Source: Acidimicrobiaceae bacterium (GTDB taxonomy: Bacteria > Actinomycetota > Acidimicrobiia > Acidimicrobiales > Aldehydirespiratoraceae). From it: a DNA stretch of 44,151 nt. Below, in pieces: positions 19,839 to 29,275 of the stretch. Under the pieces are notes generated by a model, which was given only the letters and a program-made list of their open reading frames with translations, was not told the DNA's origin and made no database searches. Location: NCBI GenBank assembly GCA_026710865.1, contig JAPOQG010000221.1, positions 1 through 44,151 of the forward strand, read 5' to 3'. The translations under genes and the position numbers were made by a program. How positions within the stretch are numbered: the first letter of the stretch is position 1; every line of letters begins with the position of its first letter.

Positions 19839-20154
19839 TCACGATGCCCGCCTCGTCTGTCCAGCGAATCGGCTCCGAGCATATGGTTCACGTAGTGTTC
19901 ACTGGTTGGTCGTTTGGCTTGGTGCATGATTTGGCCAGGGGCTACACTGACTTCGTGGATCTTGATCCGGGGGAACGGTCATAGACGGCATGGCACTGGC
20001 TCGCTATGCGGTTGAGGACTGCTCGGTGTTGGCGCGACTCGGTCTCCGACGGTGCGCTGCCGGCCCGCTTGATGAGCCGGCCCGCGCGGCGCGCAAGACC
20101 TGAGCCGACGAGCCTTCTCCGGGACCGAGCGGGCAGGCGGCAGTTCGTGAGGAC

Positions 20155-23100
20155 ATGGGTTGGAGCGCCGAGGGGGGGGGGCTGGTCTTGGCCGCTACTG
20201 TGGCCGTGCTGGTGGCAGCGGGCGCGTCGACGGCCTCGGCGCAGTCGTCCCCGCCTCAGATCAGCACGGCTGCTTCCTTGTCGGTGCCGGAGGGAGTCAC
20301 CGCGGTAGCGACGCTGGCGGCGGTCGACAGCGACACCGCTGCGGTCGATCTGACCTGGTCGCTGGCGGGCGGCGCTGACCAGAGCCTCTTCGCGTTGACC
20401 GCGGCCGGGGTGTTGTCGTTCGGTTCGACGAGGGATTTCGAGGATCCCGGCGACTCGGACACCGACGGGGTCTACGAGGTCACGGTGAGCGTGAGCGACG
20501 GGACCGACTCCGACACGAAGACGCTGGAGGTGACGGTTGCCAACGTCATCGAGTTGACGAGCGTCTCGGGGCAGTCCGCGGTCAGCCACCCCGAGAACTG
20601 GCCGGGTCGCGTTGCGACCTATTCGGCGTCGTCGGCCGCGGACGCGCACGGAATCTCGTGGCGGCTGTCGGGAGACGACGCGTCGCGGTTCAGCATAGAA
20701 GACCCCGGCGGAGCGCTCCGGTTCAGCTTGGCGGCGCCCAGCGGTCGCCTGTTCTCACCGCCGCCGGACTACGAGACCCCTGCCGACGACGACACCGACG
20801 GCGTCTACGAGGTGACGGTGCATGCCGAGGCCGACGGCGGCGCGCAGTCGCTCAGCGTGCAGGTCACCGTCAGCGACAAGCCCGAGCCGGGCACGCTGAC
20901 GCTGTCGCCGACGCGGCCGGGCCTCGGCGACACCCTGACTGCGGCGCTGGAGGATCCTGACGGGGTCACCGGCGCCGCCACCTACAAGTGGGAGCGCTCG
21001 GTGGGCCGCGGCGGCTGGGAGACGCTGGCCGGCACCGCGTCCACCCACACGGCCGCCGTGGCCGACGCCGGGCGCTTCCTGCGGGTCACAGCCACCTACA
21101 CGGACGGTCACGCCGGCGGCAACAGCGCGACGGCCGAGACCAAACAGGTCGTCACTGCGGAACTGCTGAGCGCGCTGTCGGTGTCGACCGCCGCCTCCGC
21201 CTCTCCGAGCCGCGCGCTGAAGCCCTCCTTCGATCCGGCGGTCCTGCACTACAGCATCGGCTGCGCCGCCGGCGGCGACACCATGGCCATCACCCCGACA
21301 GCGGCAGCGGGCGTGCGGCTCTCCGTCGACGGCACTCAGGTCGCCGGCGGCGCAACCCATGAGGTCGCCGTCCGCGACCACAGCGAGGTCCGCATCACGC
21401 TGGCAAGCTCGAGCGGCGCCGCCACCGACTACTTCGTGCGATGCACGCTGAACGCCCTGCTCGAGGCCTCCGTCGAGACCGCATCGGGCGCAGCCGGCGT
21501 CATCGAGGACCTGATCCTGTTGGGGGAGTGCGGCCGGGTGGCCATCATCGACCCGAACGGCGCCACCAGGTGGTACTGGAGCGGCAATAGGAACTGCGGG
21601 TACTTCCGCGTGTTCTGGGTCCCCTCCGTCGGTGAGTACCGGTACATCTATGCCGCGGCGGACTCGGACGGCCGGATCCACTGGACCGTCCTCGACGACA
21701 GCCTCGAGGAGGTGCACGACGTCGCGATGGTGTCGCCGGTGAAGACCACCGACTATCACGACGCTGCGATCCTCGACGACGGCAACTACCTGCTCATCGC
21801 CTACGAGCCGACCACGCGCGACCTCAGCCACCTGACATTCACCGACACCGACAGCGACGATCCCTTCGGTACCGAAGAGGAGGTCAGGGACTCCGTCATA
21901 CAGATCCGCACCCCGCCCGCGCAGGACGGGACGGGCGGCGTGTCGCAGTTCCTGTGGAACTCCTATGACGCGATCCCGTTGGAGGACTGCAAGCCTAAAT
22001 TCGTCAGCTTTCGAGGCGGGGACTATGCGCACGTCAACACGGTGCAGTTCATCGACGGCGACATCGTGGCGTCATTCCGGGGCTGCAATCAGGTGCTGCG
22101 AATCGATCCCGACTCGGCGGAGCCCCACAAGGTCGTGTGGCGCCTGGGCCTCTCCAACTTGAGCGACGAGCAGTGGGAGGCTGCGGGCAAGGGCCCGGCG
22201 CCGCTGAGGTTCATCGGCGATCGCGAGGGGCAGTTCTGCGGCCAGCACGGGTCTGCGCTGCTGCCCGGCGAGCGCCTCCTGCTGTTCGACAACGGCGTGG
22301 AGTGCATGCCCGACGCCTGGACCGACGAACTGCTCGTGGAGAGGACCGGCGCCTACAGCCGCGCCGTGGAGTACGCGCTGGACCACGACAACGGCGAGGC
22401 GGTCTTCGTGCGGGACCACTCCCTGGGAGGCACACGCTCACGGGTCGGGCAGTTCAGGGGTCACGTCGAAGCGCTCGACAACGGGGACTGGCTGGTCAGC
22501 TGGGGCGGCTGGATACCCAACTTCGGCGGCAACTGGCCGCAATCGTCGGCGCCCAACAAGTCCGTCACCCAGGTCGATCCCGACACCGGCCTGGAGAAGT
22601 TCTCGATCAGCAGCCGGACCGGCGGGTCGCCCTCGCCGCGGCCCCTGCCGCTGTCGCCGGCGGTGCTGGCGGCCGCGGCGCCGCCGCTGGAGGCCACCAT
22701 CGTCGCCGGCGCCGGCACCTCGGTCGGTCACAGCGGCGCCTCGGACCGGCCCACCGTGACAGTGGCGTTCAACCGGCCGGTGGCGGACTTCACCGAGACC
22801 GCCTCCGTGTCGGTCGCCGGAGCGTCGGTCGAGTCGATCGAGCCGCGGCTCGAGGCCGGCTCGCGGGCGCACGCCTACAAGTTCACCCTGGCGCCCGACA
22901 GCGACACAGCCGATGTCTCCTTCAGCCTTCTCGCCGACCAGGCCTGCGACAGCAGCCCCGCCGGGGTGTGCGCGCCCGACGGCGCCAAGCTGACCGTCGT
23001 TCCCGCCGCGGCCCACACCATCGCGCGTCCCAACCGCGCGCCCGAATTCCCCTCCGGCAGCGTCTCCCGCAGCATCGCGGAGAACACCCCGGCGGCGACC

Positions 23101-24285
23101 GGCATCGGCGCGGCCGTCGCGGCCACAGACGCCGACAGCGACACGCTGACGTACTCGATGTCGGGCACCGACGCCGACGCGTTCGCACTCGACACATCCA
23201 CGGGGCAGCTGTCCACTCGCGACCCGCTGGACCACGAGGCCAAGGCCACCTACACCCTCACACTGTCGGTCACCGACAACAAGGCAGTCGACAGCAGTCT
23301 CGACGCCAGCATCGACGACACCGCCACCGTCACCGTCACCGTCACCGACGTCGACGAAGGCCCCTTCGCGTCCGACGACACGGCCACCACCGCGAGGAAC
23401 GTCCCCGTAGTGATCGACGTCCTCGCCAACGACCACGACCCCGAGAACGACCCCTTGACCTTGACACTGCTCCAGGCCCCCGACCACGGCACGGCGGTCG
23501 TCAACGGCGACAACACCGTCACCTACACCCCCGACCTCAACTTCCACGGCAGCGACACCTTCACCTATCAGGCATCCACAGCCGACGACTCCGCGCAGGC
23601 CAGCGTCTCGATCACAATCAGACCGCCTCCGCCGCCACCTCCGCCTCCACCGCCGCCGCCTCCGCCTCCACCGCCTCCACCGCCTCCTCCGCCACCTCCG
23701 CCGGAGGATCCCCCGCCGCGGGATCCGGTCGAGGAGTTCTCCGATCTCGACCGGGGCGGGGAGCACACGGCCGCGCTCGTCGACCTGGCCGCGCAGGGAG
23801 TAATGGCCCGCACCGGCTGCGGCAGCGGCCGCCTGTGCCCCCGGGAGCCCATAATGCGCTGGGAGGTGGCAGTGTGGCTCGTACGGGTAATCGACGGCCA
23901 AGACCCCTTCCCCACCGCCGTCAGGTCCCGCTTCGACGACGTGAGCGATGTGTGGTGGGCCGGCCACGTCGAGCGGGTCGCAGATCTCGGCATCACCGTC
24001 GGATGCACCGGACAGCCGCCCCGATACTGCCCCGACGAACCCACGAGCCGCGCTCAGATGGCCTCCTTCCTGGTGCGGGCCTTCGACTTGGCCGACGCGC
24101 CGCCAACCGGCTTCAACGACACCGTTGGCAGCGTCCACGAGTCCGACATCGACGCCCTGTTCGCCGCGGGCATCACCGCGGGCTGCTCCACCGACCCGCT
24201 CAGGTTCTGCTCCCAGCAGCCCACCAGCCGGGCCCAGATGGCCAGATTCGTCATCCGAGCCCTGGCACACGAGGAATCCGGCTAG
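20155..24285 (+). CDS. Large secreted surface protein: cadherin-like repeats, arylsulfotransferase (ASST)-like domain, cadherin repeats, Pro27 stalk, three SLH domains
   Basis: Signal peptide LVLAATVAVLVAAGASTASAQ; DYHDAAILDDGNYLLIAYE / DYAHVNTVQFIDGDIVASFRGCNQVLRID; IAENTPAATGIGAAVAATDADSDTLTYSM; P27; SLH units ending PTSRAQMASFLVRAF. Confidence 0.85.
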   Translation: MGWSAEGGGLVLAATVAVLVAAGASTASAQSSPPQISTAASLSVPEGVTAVATLAAVDSDTAAVDLTWSLAGGADQSLFALTAAGVLSFGSTRDFEDPGDSDTDGVYEVTVSVSDGTDSDTKTLEVTVANVIELTSVSGQSAVSHPENWPGRVATYSASSAADAHGISWRLSGDDASRFSIEDPGGALRFSLAAPSGRLFSPPPDYETPADDDTDGVYEVTVHAEADGGAQSLSVQVTVSDKPEPGTLTLSPTRPGLGDTLTAALEDPDGVTGAATYKWERSVGRGGWETLAGTASTHTAAVADAGRFLRVTATYTDGHAGGNSATAETKQVVTAELLSALSVSTAASASPSRALKPSFDPAVLHYSIGCAAGGDTMAITPTAAAGVRLSVDGTQVAGGATHEVAVRDHSEVRITLASSSGAATDYFVRCTLNALLEASVETASGAAGVIEDLILLGECGRVAIIDPNGATRWYWSGNRNCGYFRVFWVPSVGEYRYIYAAADSDGRIHWTVLDDSLEEVHDVAMVSPVKTTDYHDAAILDDGNYLLIAYEPTTRDLSHLTFTDTDSDDPFGTEEEVRDSVIQIRTPPAQDGTGGVSQFLWNSYDAIPLEDCKPKFVSFRGGDYAHVNTVQFIDGDIVASFRGCNQVLRIDPDSAEPHKVVWRLGLSNLSDEQWEAAGKGPAPLRFIGDREGQFCGQHGSALLPGERLLLFDNGVECMPDAWTDELLVERTGAYSRAVEYALDHDNGEAVFVRDHSLGGTRSRVGQFRGHVEALDNGDWLVSWGGWIPNFGGNWPQSSAPNKSVTQVDPDTGLEKFSISSRTGGSPSPRPLPLSPAVLAAAAPPLEATIVAGAGTSVGHSGASDRPTVTVAFNRPVADFTETASVSVAGASVESIEPRLEAGSRAHAYKFTLAPDSDTADVSFSLLADQACDSSPAGVCAPDGAKLTVVPAAAHTIARPNRAPEFPSGSVSRSIAENTPAATGIGAAVAATDADSDTLTYSMSGTDADAFALDTSTGQLSTRDPLDHEAKATYTLTLSVTDNKAVDSSLDASIDDTATVTVTVTDVDEGPFASDDTATTARNVPVVIDVLANDHDPENDPLTLTLLQAPDHGTAVVNGDNTVTYTPDLNFHGSDTFTYQASTADDSAQASVSITIRPPPPPPPPPPPPPPPPPPPPPPPPPPPEDPPPRDPVEEFSDLDRGGEHTAALVDLAAQGVMARTGCGSGRLCPREPIMRWEVAVWLVRVIDGQDPFPTAVRSRFDDVSDVWWAGHVERVADLGITVGCTGQPPRYCPDEPTSRAQMASFLVRAFDLADAPPTGFNDTVGSVHESDIDALFAAGITAGCSTDPLRFCSQQPTSRAQMARFVIRALAHEESG
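20172..20180 (+). repeat. G9 homopolymer inside signal-peptide codons 6-9
   Basis: GCCGAGGGGGGGGGCTGG directly after ATG at 20155. Confidence 0.95.
23623..23703 (+). repeat. 27 consecutive proline codons (CCG/CCT/CCA)
   Basis: Read codon by codon, frame fixed from 20155. Confidence 0.95.
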
Positions 24286-24440
24286 GAACCGCCCACGCCT
24301 CCAGACGGCCGGTGCCAAGCTCCTGAAATGCCGTCGGTCTCGGCCCGGGCAGCGACCGCGGCCCGCAGTTCCGGGTCGATGCGCACGGGCACCACTTCAG
24401 CCGGACCCGAGCCCATGGCGGGCCGGCCTCGGCGGCGCAT
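24282..24440 (-). pseudogene. Truncated RHH/VapB-type antitoxin fragment
   Basis: MRRRGRPAMGSGPAEVVPVRIDPELRAAVAARAETDGIS then unrelated tail; stop convergent with the 24285 stop. Confidence 0.5.
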
Positions 24441-24776
24441 GCGCAGCGCTGTGATGTCGTAGTCGCTGGTCCTCGGCGACGGCGCCGAGACCGGCCTCCG
24501 CGAGGATGCGGCCGGACGCGGTCCTCCTTGTAGTCACGGCGAATCGCCTCGGGTTGCCAGGAGCGCGTGGAACCTCGGGGCAGCGGCTCTGTACCGTTGT
24601 GTGCTACAGCAACCAGCGGGCTCTCTTCACCACACCCTCAGCGGATCTGTACCGACGCCACAGCTGGCAGATCTTCCGCGTGCCGTTGAAGACCTGGGCA
24701 TAGTCCCCGACGACCGCCTCCACACCGCCGACAGCCTCGATATACGATCGCGCCCGCGAGCACGGGAGCCAGCCCA

Positions 24777-26009
24777 ATGAACCAAGCGGTCGCCGACGAC
24801 AGCCCGCCCGACATCTACTCGCCGGACGTCTATGTGGACGGCCCACCGCACGACGCCTTCTCGAGGCTGCGCCGTGAGCGGCCCGTGTGCTGGCAGGACG
24901 TGCCGGGTCAAGCCGGCTACTGGGCGGTGCTGCGCCACGCCGATGTGGTCCATGTGGCCCGCCATCCCGAGCTGTTCTCGGCCTCGGAGGGCGGGGTGGT
25001 GATCGAGGACCTCGAACCGGCGAGCCTCGAAGCCATGCGCGACATGCTCCTGGCCATGGACCCTCCCCGCCACACCGCCTATCGCAAGCCGGTCTCGCCG
25101 GAGTTCAAGGCCCGGGTCATCGGGCGGTTGGAGGAGCGCATCCGGGCCATCACCGCCGGCATCCTGGACCCGGTCCACGCCCGGGTCGCCTCGCCGGCCG
25201 GGGTGGAGGTGGAGTTCGCCCACGACGTGTGCGCCCAGCTGCCCAGCGCGGTGGTGGGCGAACTGCTGGGTCTCCCCCGCGAGGACTGGGCCACGATCCA
25301 TGCCCTGGCCGAGCGCAACTCCGGCGGCCAGGACCCCGACATAGCCGATCCGTCGGAGCGAGGCTCCTCCAGCGTGGAGATGGCCATGTACGCGATGGGC
25401 TTCGCCGCTCGCCGGCGCACGATGCCGCTGCAAGAGGACCTCACCGACGTGCTGCTCGGCAGCCCCTTCGACGGCCGCATGATGACCGACGTGGACTTCG
25501 GCCGCTTCTTCGTGCAGCTGGTCACCGCCGGCAACGACACCACCCGCACCATGCTGTCCAGCGGGCTGCTCGCCCTGCTGCAGCACCCCGAACAGCTGGC
25601 CGAGGTGCGCCGGCGGCCGGAGTCGATACCGGGCATGGTCGAGGAGGTGCTGCGCTGGGCCAACCCGCTGCACTACTTCCGGCGCACCGCGGTGACCGAC
25701 ACCGAGATCTCCGGTCAGCCGATCGCGGCGGGCGACAAGGTGGCGATGGTCTACACCTCGGCCAACCGCGACGAGGCCGTGTTCGACGACCCCCAGTCGT
25801 TCGACATGACCCGCAGTCCCAACCCGCACCTGTCGTTCGGGATCGGCGCCCACTTCTGCCTGGGGGTGCACCTGGCCCGGCTCGAGGGCCGGGTGTTCTT
25901 CGAGGAGCTGCTGGCCCGCTTCGGAACAGTCGAGCTGGCGGGTGAGCCGATGCGCCAGCGCTCCAACCTGAACAACGCGCTGAAGTCGCTGCCCGTGAGC
26001 CTCGCCTGA
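24777..26009 (+). CDS. Cytochrome P450
   Basis: AGNDTTRTML I-helix, EEVLRW ExxR, FGIGAHFCLG heme loop. Confidence 0.96.
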   Translation: MNQAVADDSPPDIYSPDVYVDGPPHDAFSRLRRERPVCWQDVPGQAGYWAVLRHADVVHVARHPELFSASEGGVVIEDLEPASLEAMRDMLLAMDPPRHTAYRKPVSPEFKARVIGRLEERIRAITAGILDPVHARVASPAGVEVEFAHDVCAQLPSAVVGELLGLPREDWATIHALAERNSGGQDPDIADPSERGSSSVEMAMYAMGFAARRRTMPLQEDLTDVLLGSPFDGRMMTDVDFGRFFVQLVTAGNDTTRTMLSSGLLALLQHPEQLAEVRRRPESIPGMVEEVLRWANPLHYFRRTAVTDTEISGQPIAAGDKVAMVYTSANRDEAVFDDPQSFDMTRSPNPHLSFGIGAHFCLGVHLARLEGRVFFEELLARFGTVELAGEPMRQRSNLNNALKSLPVSLA

Positions 26010-26057
26010 GCGCCGCCCTCAAATCCGCTGCCACCCCTGGGCGCCCCTCCCGAACCG

Positions 26058-26244
26058 GAACTGGCAGCAAAACGCACGCCACCCGTGCAAAACGCTGCCA
26101 AACCCCTCGGCGGCCCCCTCCCGAACCGGAACTGGCAGCAAACGCACGCCACCCGTGCAAAACGCTGCCAAATCCCTCGGTGGCCCCCTTCCCGAACCGG
26201 AACTGGCAGCAGAACGCACGCCATCCGTGCAAAACGCTGCCAAA
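26058..26244. repeat. Three hairpin repeats, core A
   Basis: GAACTGGCAGCA(A/G)AACGCACGCCA(C/T)CCGTGCAAAACGCTGCCAAA at 26058, 26129, 26200 (71-bp spacing). Confidence 0.95.
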
Positions 26245-26258
26245 CCCCCTCGTCGGGG

Positions 26259-27107
26259 TCAGTCGGCGAGGCTGATGCCTCCGCCGACGGGCACGGTGGC
26301 GCCGGTGAGGTAGGACCCGGCCCGCGAGGCCAGATAGACCGCGGCGCCGGCCATGTCGTCGGGCTGGCCGATACGACCCAACGGCACATGGCCCGCGAGG
26401 GCGGCCCGGGCGTCGGGGTCGTCGAGGATGAACGCCATCATCTTCGAGTCGAACGGGCCCGGGGCGATGGCATTGACGGTGATGTGGTCGCGGGCGAGCC
26501 GCTTGGCGAGATGGCGGGTGAGGTGGATGATCCCCGCCTTCGACGCCGAGTAGGAGTAGGTCTCCATGTCGGGCACCTTCAGCCCGTCGACCGATGCGAC
26601 GTTGATCACGCGGGCCGGCGCCTCGGAACGGGCGGCGGACCGCAGAAGCCCCAGGAGCCCCTGGGTGAGGAGGAACGGTCCCCGCAGGTTGGTGTCGATC
26701 ACCTTGTTCCAGCCGTCCAGGGGGAACTCGTCCAGCCGAGCGCCCCAACTGGCCCCGGCGTTGTTGACGAGGATGTCCAGCGAGTCCAGCCGCTCGCTCA
26801 CCGCTGCTGCCAGCGCCTGGCAGCCCTCCGGCGTGGACAGGTCGGCCTGCACGGCCTCGCACGGACCCTGAGCCGACAGCTCCCCGGCAGCCGCGGCGAG
26901 CTGTTCGGCCTTGCGGGCCGAGATGATGACCCTGCAGCCCGCGTCGAGCAGGCCGCCGGCGATCATGCGGCCGATGCCCCTGCTGCCGCCGGTGACCACC
27001 GCGGTCTTGCCGTCCAGCCCGAACAGTTCGGTCAATCGGTCGATGTCCATCGGCATGGTCGGCGATCCTCCGGGTCGGGCTCGGGCGCGCGGCAGAGCCG
27101 CCATCAT
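26259..27107 (-). CDS. SDR-family oxidoreductase
   Basis: AVVTGGSRGIGRMIAGGLLDAG...NNAGASWG...YSYSASKAGIIHLTRHLAKRLA. Confidence 0.93.
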   Translation of the reverse strand: MMAALPRARARPGGSPTMPMDIDRLTELFGLDGKTAVVTGGSRGIGRMIAGGLLDAGCRVIISARKAEQLAAAAGELSAQGPCEAVQADLSTPEGCQALAAAVSERLDSLDILVNNAGASWGARLDEFPLDGWNKVIDTNLRGPFLLTQGLLGLLRSAARSEAPARVINVASVDGLKVPDMETYSYSASKAGIIHLTRHLAKRLARDHITVNAIAPGPFDSKMMAFILDDPDARAALAGHVPLGRIGQPDDMAGAAVYLASRAGSYLTGATVPVGGGISLAD

Positions 27108-27238
27108 TGCAGGCGCGAGCGATTCCCAGACACTCTGGGCGTGGACGGCGTGATCGCGGGCCGCCCCGCGGAGGCCGCGGCCGCCCTGGCCGACACGATG
27201 GGCGAGAGCTAGCCCGCGGAAACGGCCCCGATCCGAAC

Positions 27239-28009
27239 CTACGCCTCCACAACGCGGGTGCCGGCCAGATAGTCGTGCCAGCCCCGTCGATCACGGCTCC
27301 ATATCGCCGACAGGCGGACCACGAGCCACAACGCCGGCGCCAGCAACTGAGTGACTTGCCCCAGCCCCAGCCCAAGCTCTGTGCCTGTTCCCGACGCCTC
27401 TTGAAGGCCCACCAGGATCAGAATCGAGAGGACCTGTCCGATCCAGAAGGCGGCCACGGGAAGGAACCAGCGGCCGATGGCCCGGCCCCACCCGGGCGGA
27501 CTGTCGCTGTCGAGGCGCACCACCTTGATGGCCGCGACCCTCTTGCCGATCGTCTGCCCCCTGACGGCGACCATCGCAACCTCGTAGACCGGGATCGCCA
27601 GCAGTATCGCCCCCGCAGCCATCAACCCACCGACGGCCGAGGCCGGCAACGGCCCGCTGTCACCCCAGATGCTGAACGACTCGGTGAGCCACTCCCACAG
27701 CGAGAGCACGACGACCACAGCAGCGACAATGGCTGCGGCGGCCTTCAGGGCAGTGTCGAGCACCCTGGCCGCAACCCGGCTGCCGAAGGACGCCAACTCA
27801 GCGGGGACAGCCGCCTGGGGCACGGGCGGCGCATCGAGCGCGGCGCTCGCGCCGTGAGCCGGGCGCGGCGCAGGCAACGGCTCGGGGGCGGAGGGCGGAG
27901 GCGGCAGCGGGCCCGGCGGAGGAGGGAGCGAAGGCTCCGGCGGGAGGGGAGCAGGGGGGAGAGGTTCCTGTGGAGGAGGCGGGGGATCCCCTGTGCCACT
28001 GCCGGCCAT
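27239..28009 (-). CDS. RDD-family membrane protein with Pro-rich N-terminus
   Basis: GSRVAARVLDTALKAAAAIVAAVVVV...GQTIGKRVAAIKVVRLD. Confidence 0.85.
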   Translation of the reverse strand: MAGSGTGDPPPPPQEPLPPAPLPPEPSLPPPPGPLPPPPSAPEPLPAPRPAHGASAALDAPPVPQAAVPAELASFGSRVAARVLDTALKAAAAIVAAVVVVLSLWEWLTESFSIWGDSGPLPASAVGGLMAAGAILLAIPVYEVAMVAVRGQTIGKRVAAIKVVRLDSDSPPGWGRAIGRWFLPVAAFWIGQVLSILILVGLQEASGTGTELGLGLGQVTQLLAPALWLVVRLSAIWSRDRRGWHDYLAGTRVVEA

Positions 28010-28031
28010 GGAGGGTCAATCTAGTCACGGC

Positions 28032-28120
28032 CGTCATCCTTGCGACCAGCGGAGTCAGGCAGGACGCCACCCGCACTGCCGCGATGACGCGCCGTCGTCC
28101 TTGCGACGAGCGGGGCCAGG
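28032..28120. repeat. Direct repeat CGTC(A/G)TCCTTGCGAC(C/G)AGCGG, 61-bp spacing
   Basis: Copies begin at 28032 and 28093. Confidence 0.7.
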
Positions 28121-28131
28121 GCTCCTGATCG

Positions 28132-28178
28132 AACTTCCGGCGGTTGTGGGGAATAGTTCCCCTTAACCGCCGGAAGTT
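28132..28178. terminator. 47-nt near-perfect hairpin (candidate terminator or REP-like element)
   Basis: AACTTCCGGCGGTT-gt-GGGGAA-tag-TTCCCC-tt-AACCGCCGGAAGTT between two minus-strand genes. Confidence 0.7.
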
Positions 28179-28201
28179 GGTCGGCGAAGCCTGCCTGCTG
28201 G

Positions 28202-29083
28202 TCAGCGGCGGCGGGCCATCTCGAAGCAGGCCACCGCGGCCGCGGCCGCCACGTTGAGCGATCCCAGCGCCCCGTGCACCGGGATCGACGCCAGCACGTC
28301 GCAGCGCTGGGCGACGAGACGCGACAGGCCCCTACCCTCGGAGCCGAGGACCAGGGCCACCGCCTCGCCGGCCAGCTCGAGTTCGTGGAGGGGCCGGGGC
28401 CCTGCCGCGTCGAGCCCGACCGTCCACACGTCGTGGCTGCTCAGGGTTCGCAGCGCGGACGGAATGCCGGGCACGACCGCGAACCTCAGATGCTCCACCG
28501 CCCCCGCGGCCGCCTTGGCCACCGTCGGCGTGATCCGGGCGGAGCGGTGGCGGGGCAGCACCACCCCGGTGACCCCCGCGCACTCGGCGGTGCGGAGGAC
28601 GGCGCCGAAATTGCCCGGATCGGTGATCCCGTCGAGCGCCAGCAGGAACGGCGCACCCACACCCCGGGCATCGCGGCCGGCGGAGTCCGCGCCGCGTTGC
28701 TCGACCAGGTCGGCCAAGTCGGTCTCGGGAAGCGGATCAGCCAGAGCGACAACGCCCTGGGGCGCCTCGGTCCGGGCGGTGGAGTCCAGTTCGGTGCGGC
28801 TGACCTCGCGGACCGCGGCCCGCTGCTCGCGGGCCAACTCGACGATGTGCTCGACGATGGGGGCCGGATCCAGGCCCCGGGCCAGCATCACTGTACGGGT
28901 CCTTCGCCGGCCGGCCAGAAGCAGCTCGCGAACCGCTTGACGCCCCTCCACCTGCGTGCCGCCCAGACCGCCTCGCTCTCGTTCCGCGGACTTGGCGGCA
29001 CGCGGCCGGGGGCCCGGCCCGCCTGAACTCGACCGTGGCTTCGGCCCGGGTCTCGGGCGGCGCGACCGGTTAGGACGGCCCAC
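28202..29083 (-). CDS. rlmB: 23S rRNA 2'-O-methyltransferase, TrmH/RlmB family
   Basis: EGRQAVRELLLAGRR...LDGITDPGNFGAVLRTAECAGVTGVVLPRHRS...LVLGSEGRGLSRL. Confidence 0.93.
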   Translation of the reverse strand: MGRPNRSRRPRPGPKPRSSSGGPGPRPRAAKSAERERGGLGGTQVEGRQAVRELLLAGRRRTRTVMLARGLDPAPIVEHIVELAREQRAAVREVSRTELDSTARTEAPQGVVALADPLPETDLADLVEQRGADSAGRDARGVGAPFLLALDGITDPGNFGAVLRTAECAGVTGVVLPRHRSARITPTVAKAAAGAVEHLRFAVVPGIPSALRTLSSHDVWTVGLDAAGPRPLHELELAGEAVALVLGSEGRGLSRLVAQRCDVLASIPVHGALGSLNVAAAAAVACFEMARRR

Positions 29084-29140
29084 CGCAGCCCGTGCCTTCT
29101 CTGCGGCCGCTCACTGCCACATTCCGCCAATCACCGCGGC

Positions 29141-29275
29141 CGCCACCAGCACAGTCCCCAATCACCGCAGCCGCTCACCCGCAACCGCCCACCACTCACC
29201 GCAGCCGCCCACCACTCACCGCAGCCGCTCACCAGCACAGTCCACCACTCACCGCAGCCGCTCACCCGCGCCGAC
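29141..29275. repeat. Irregular tandem array (21-bp sub-unit, ~86-bp higher-order unit) overlapping the ispF 3' end
   Basis: CCACCACTCACCGCAGCCGC reiterated; ACCAGCACAGTCC at 29145 and 29231. Confidence 0.85.

Noticed and set aside
24460-24776. Possible genes upstream of the P450
   Set aside because: Short frames without recognisable motifs; left unannotated.
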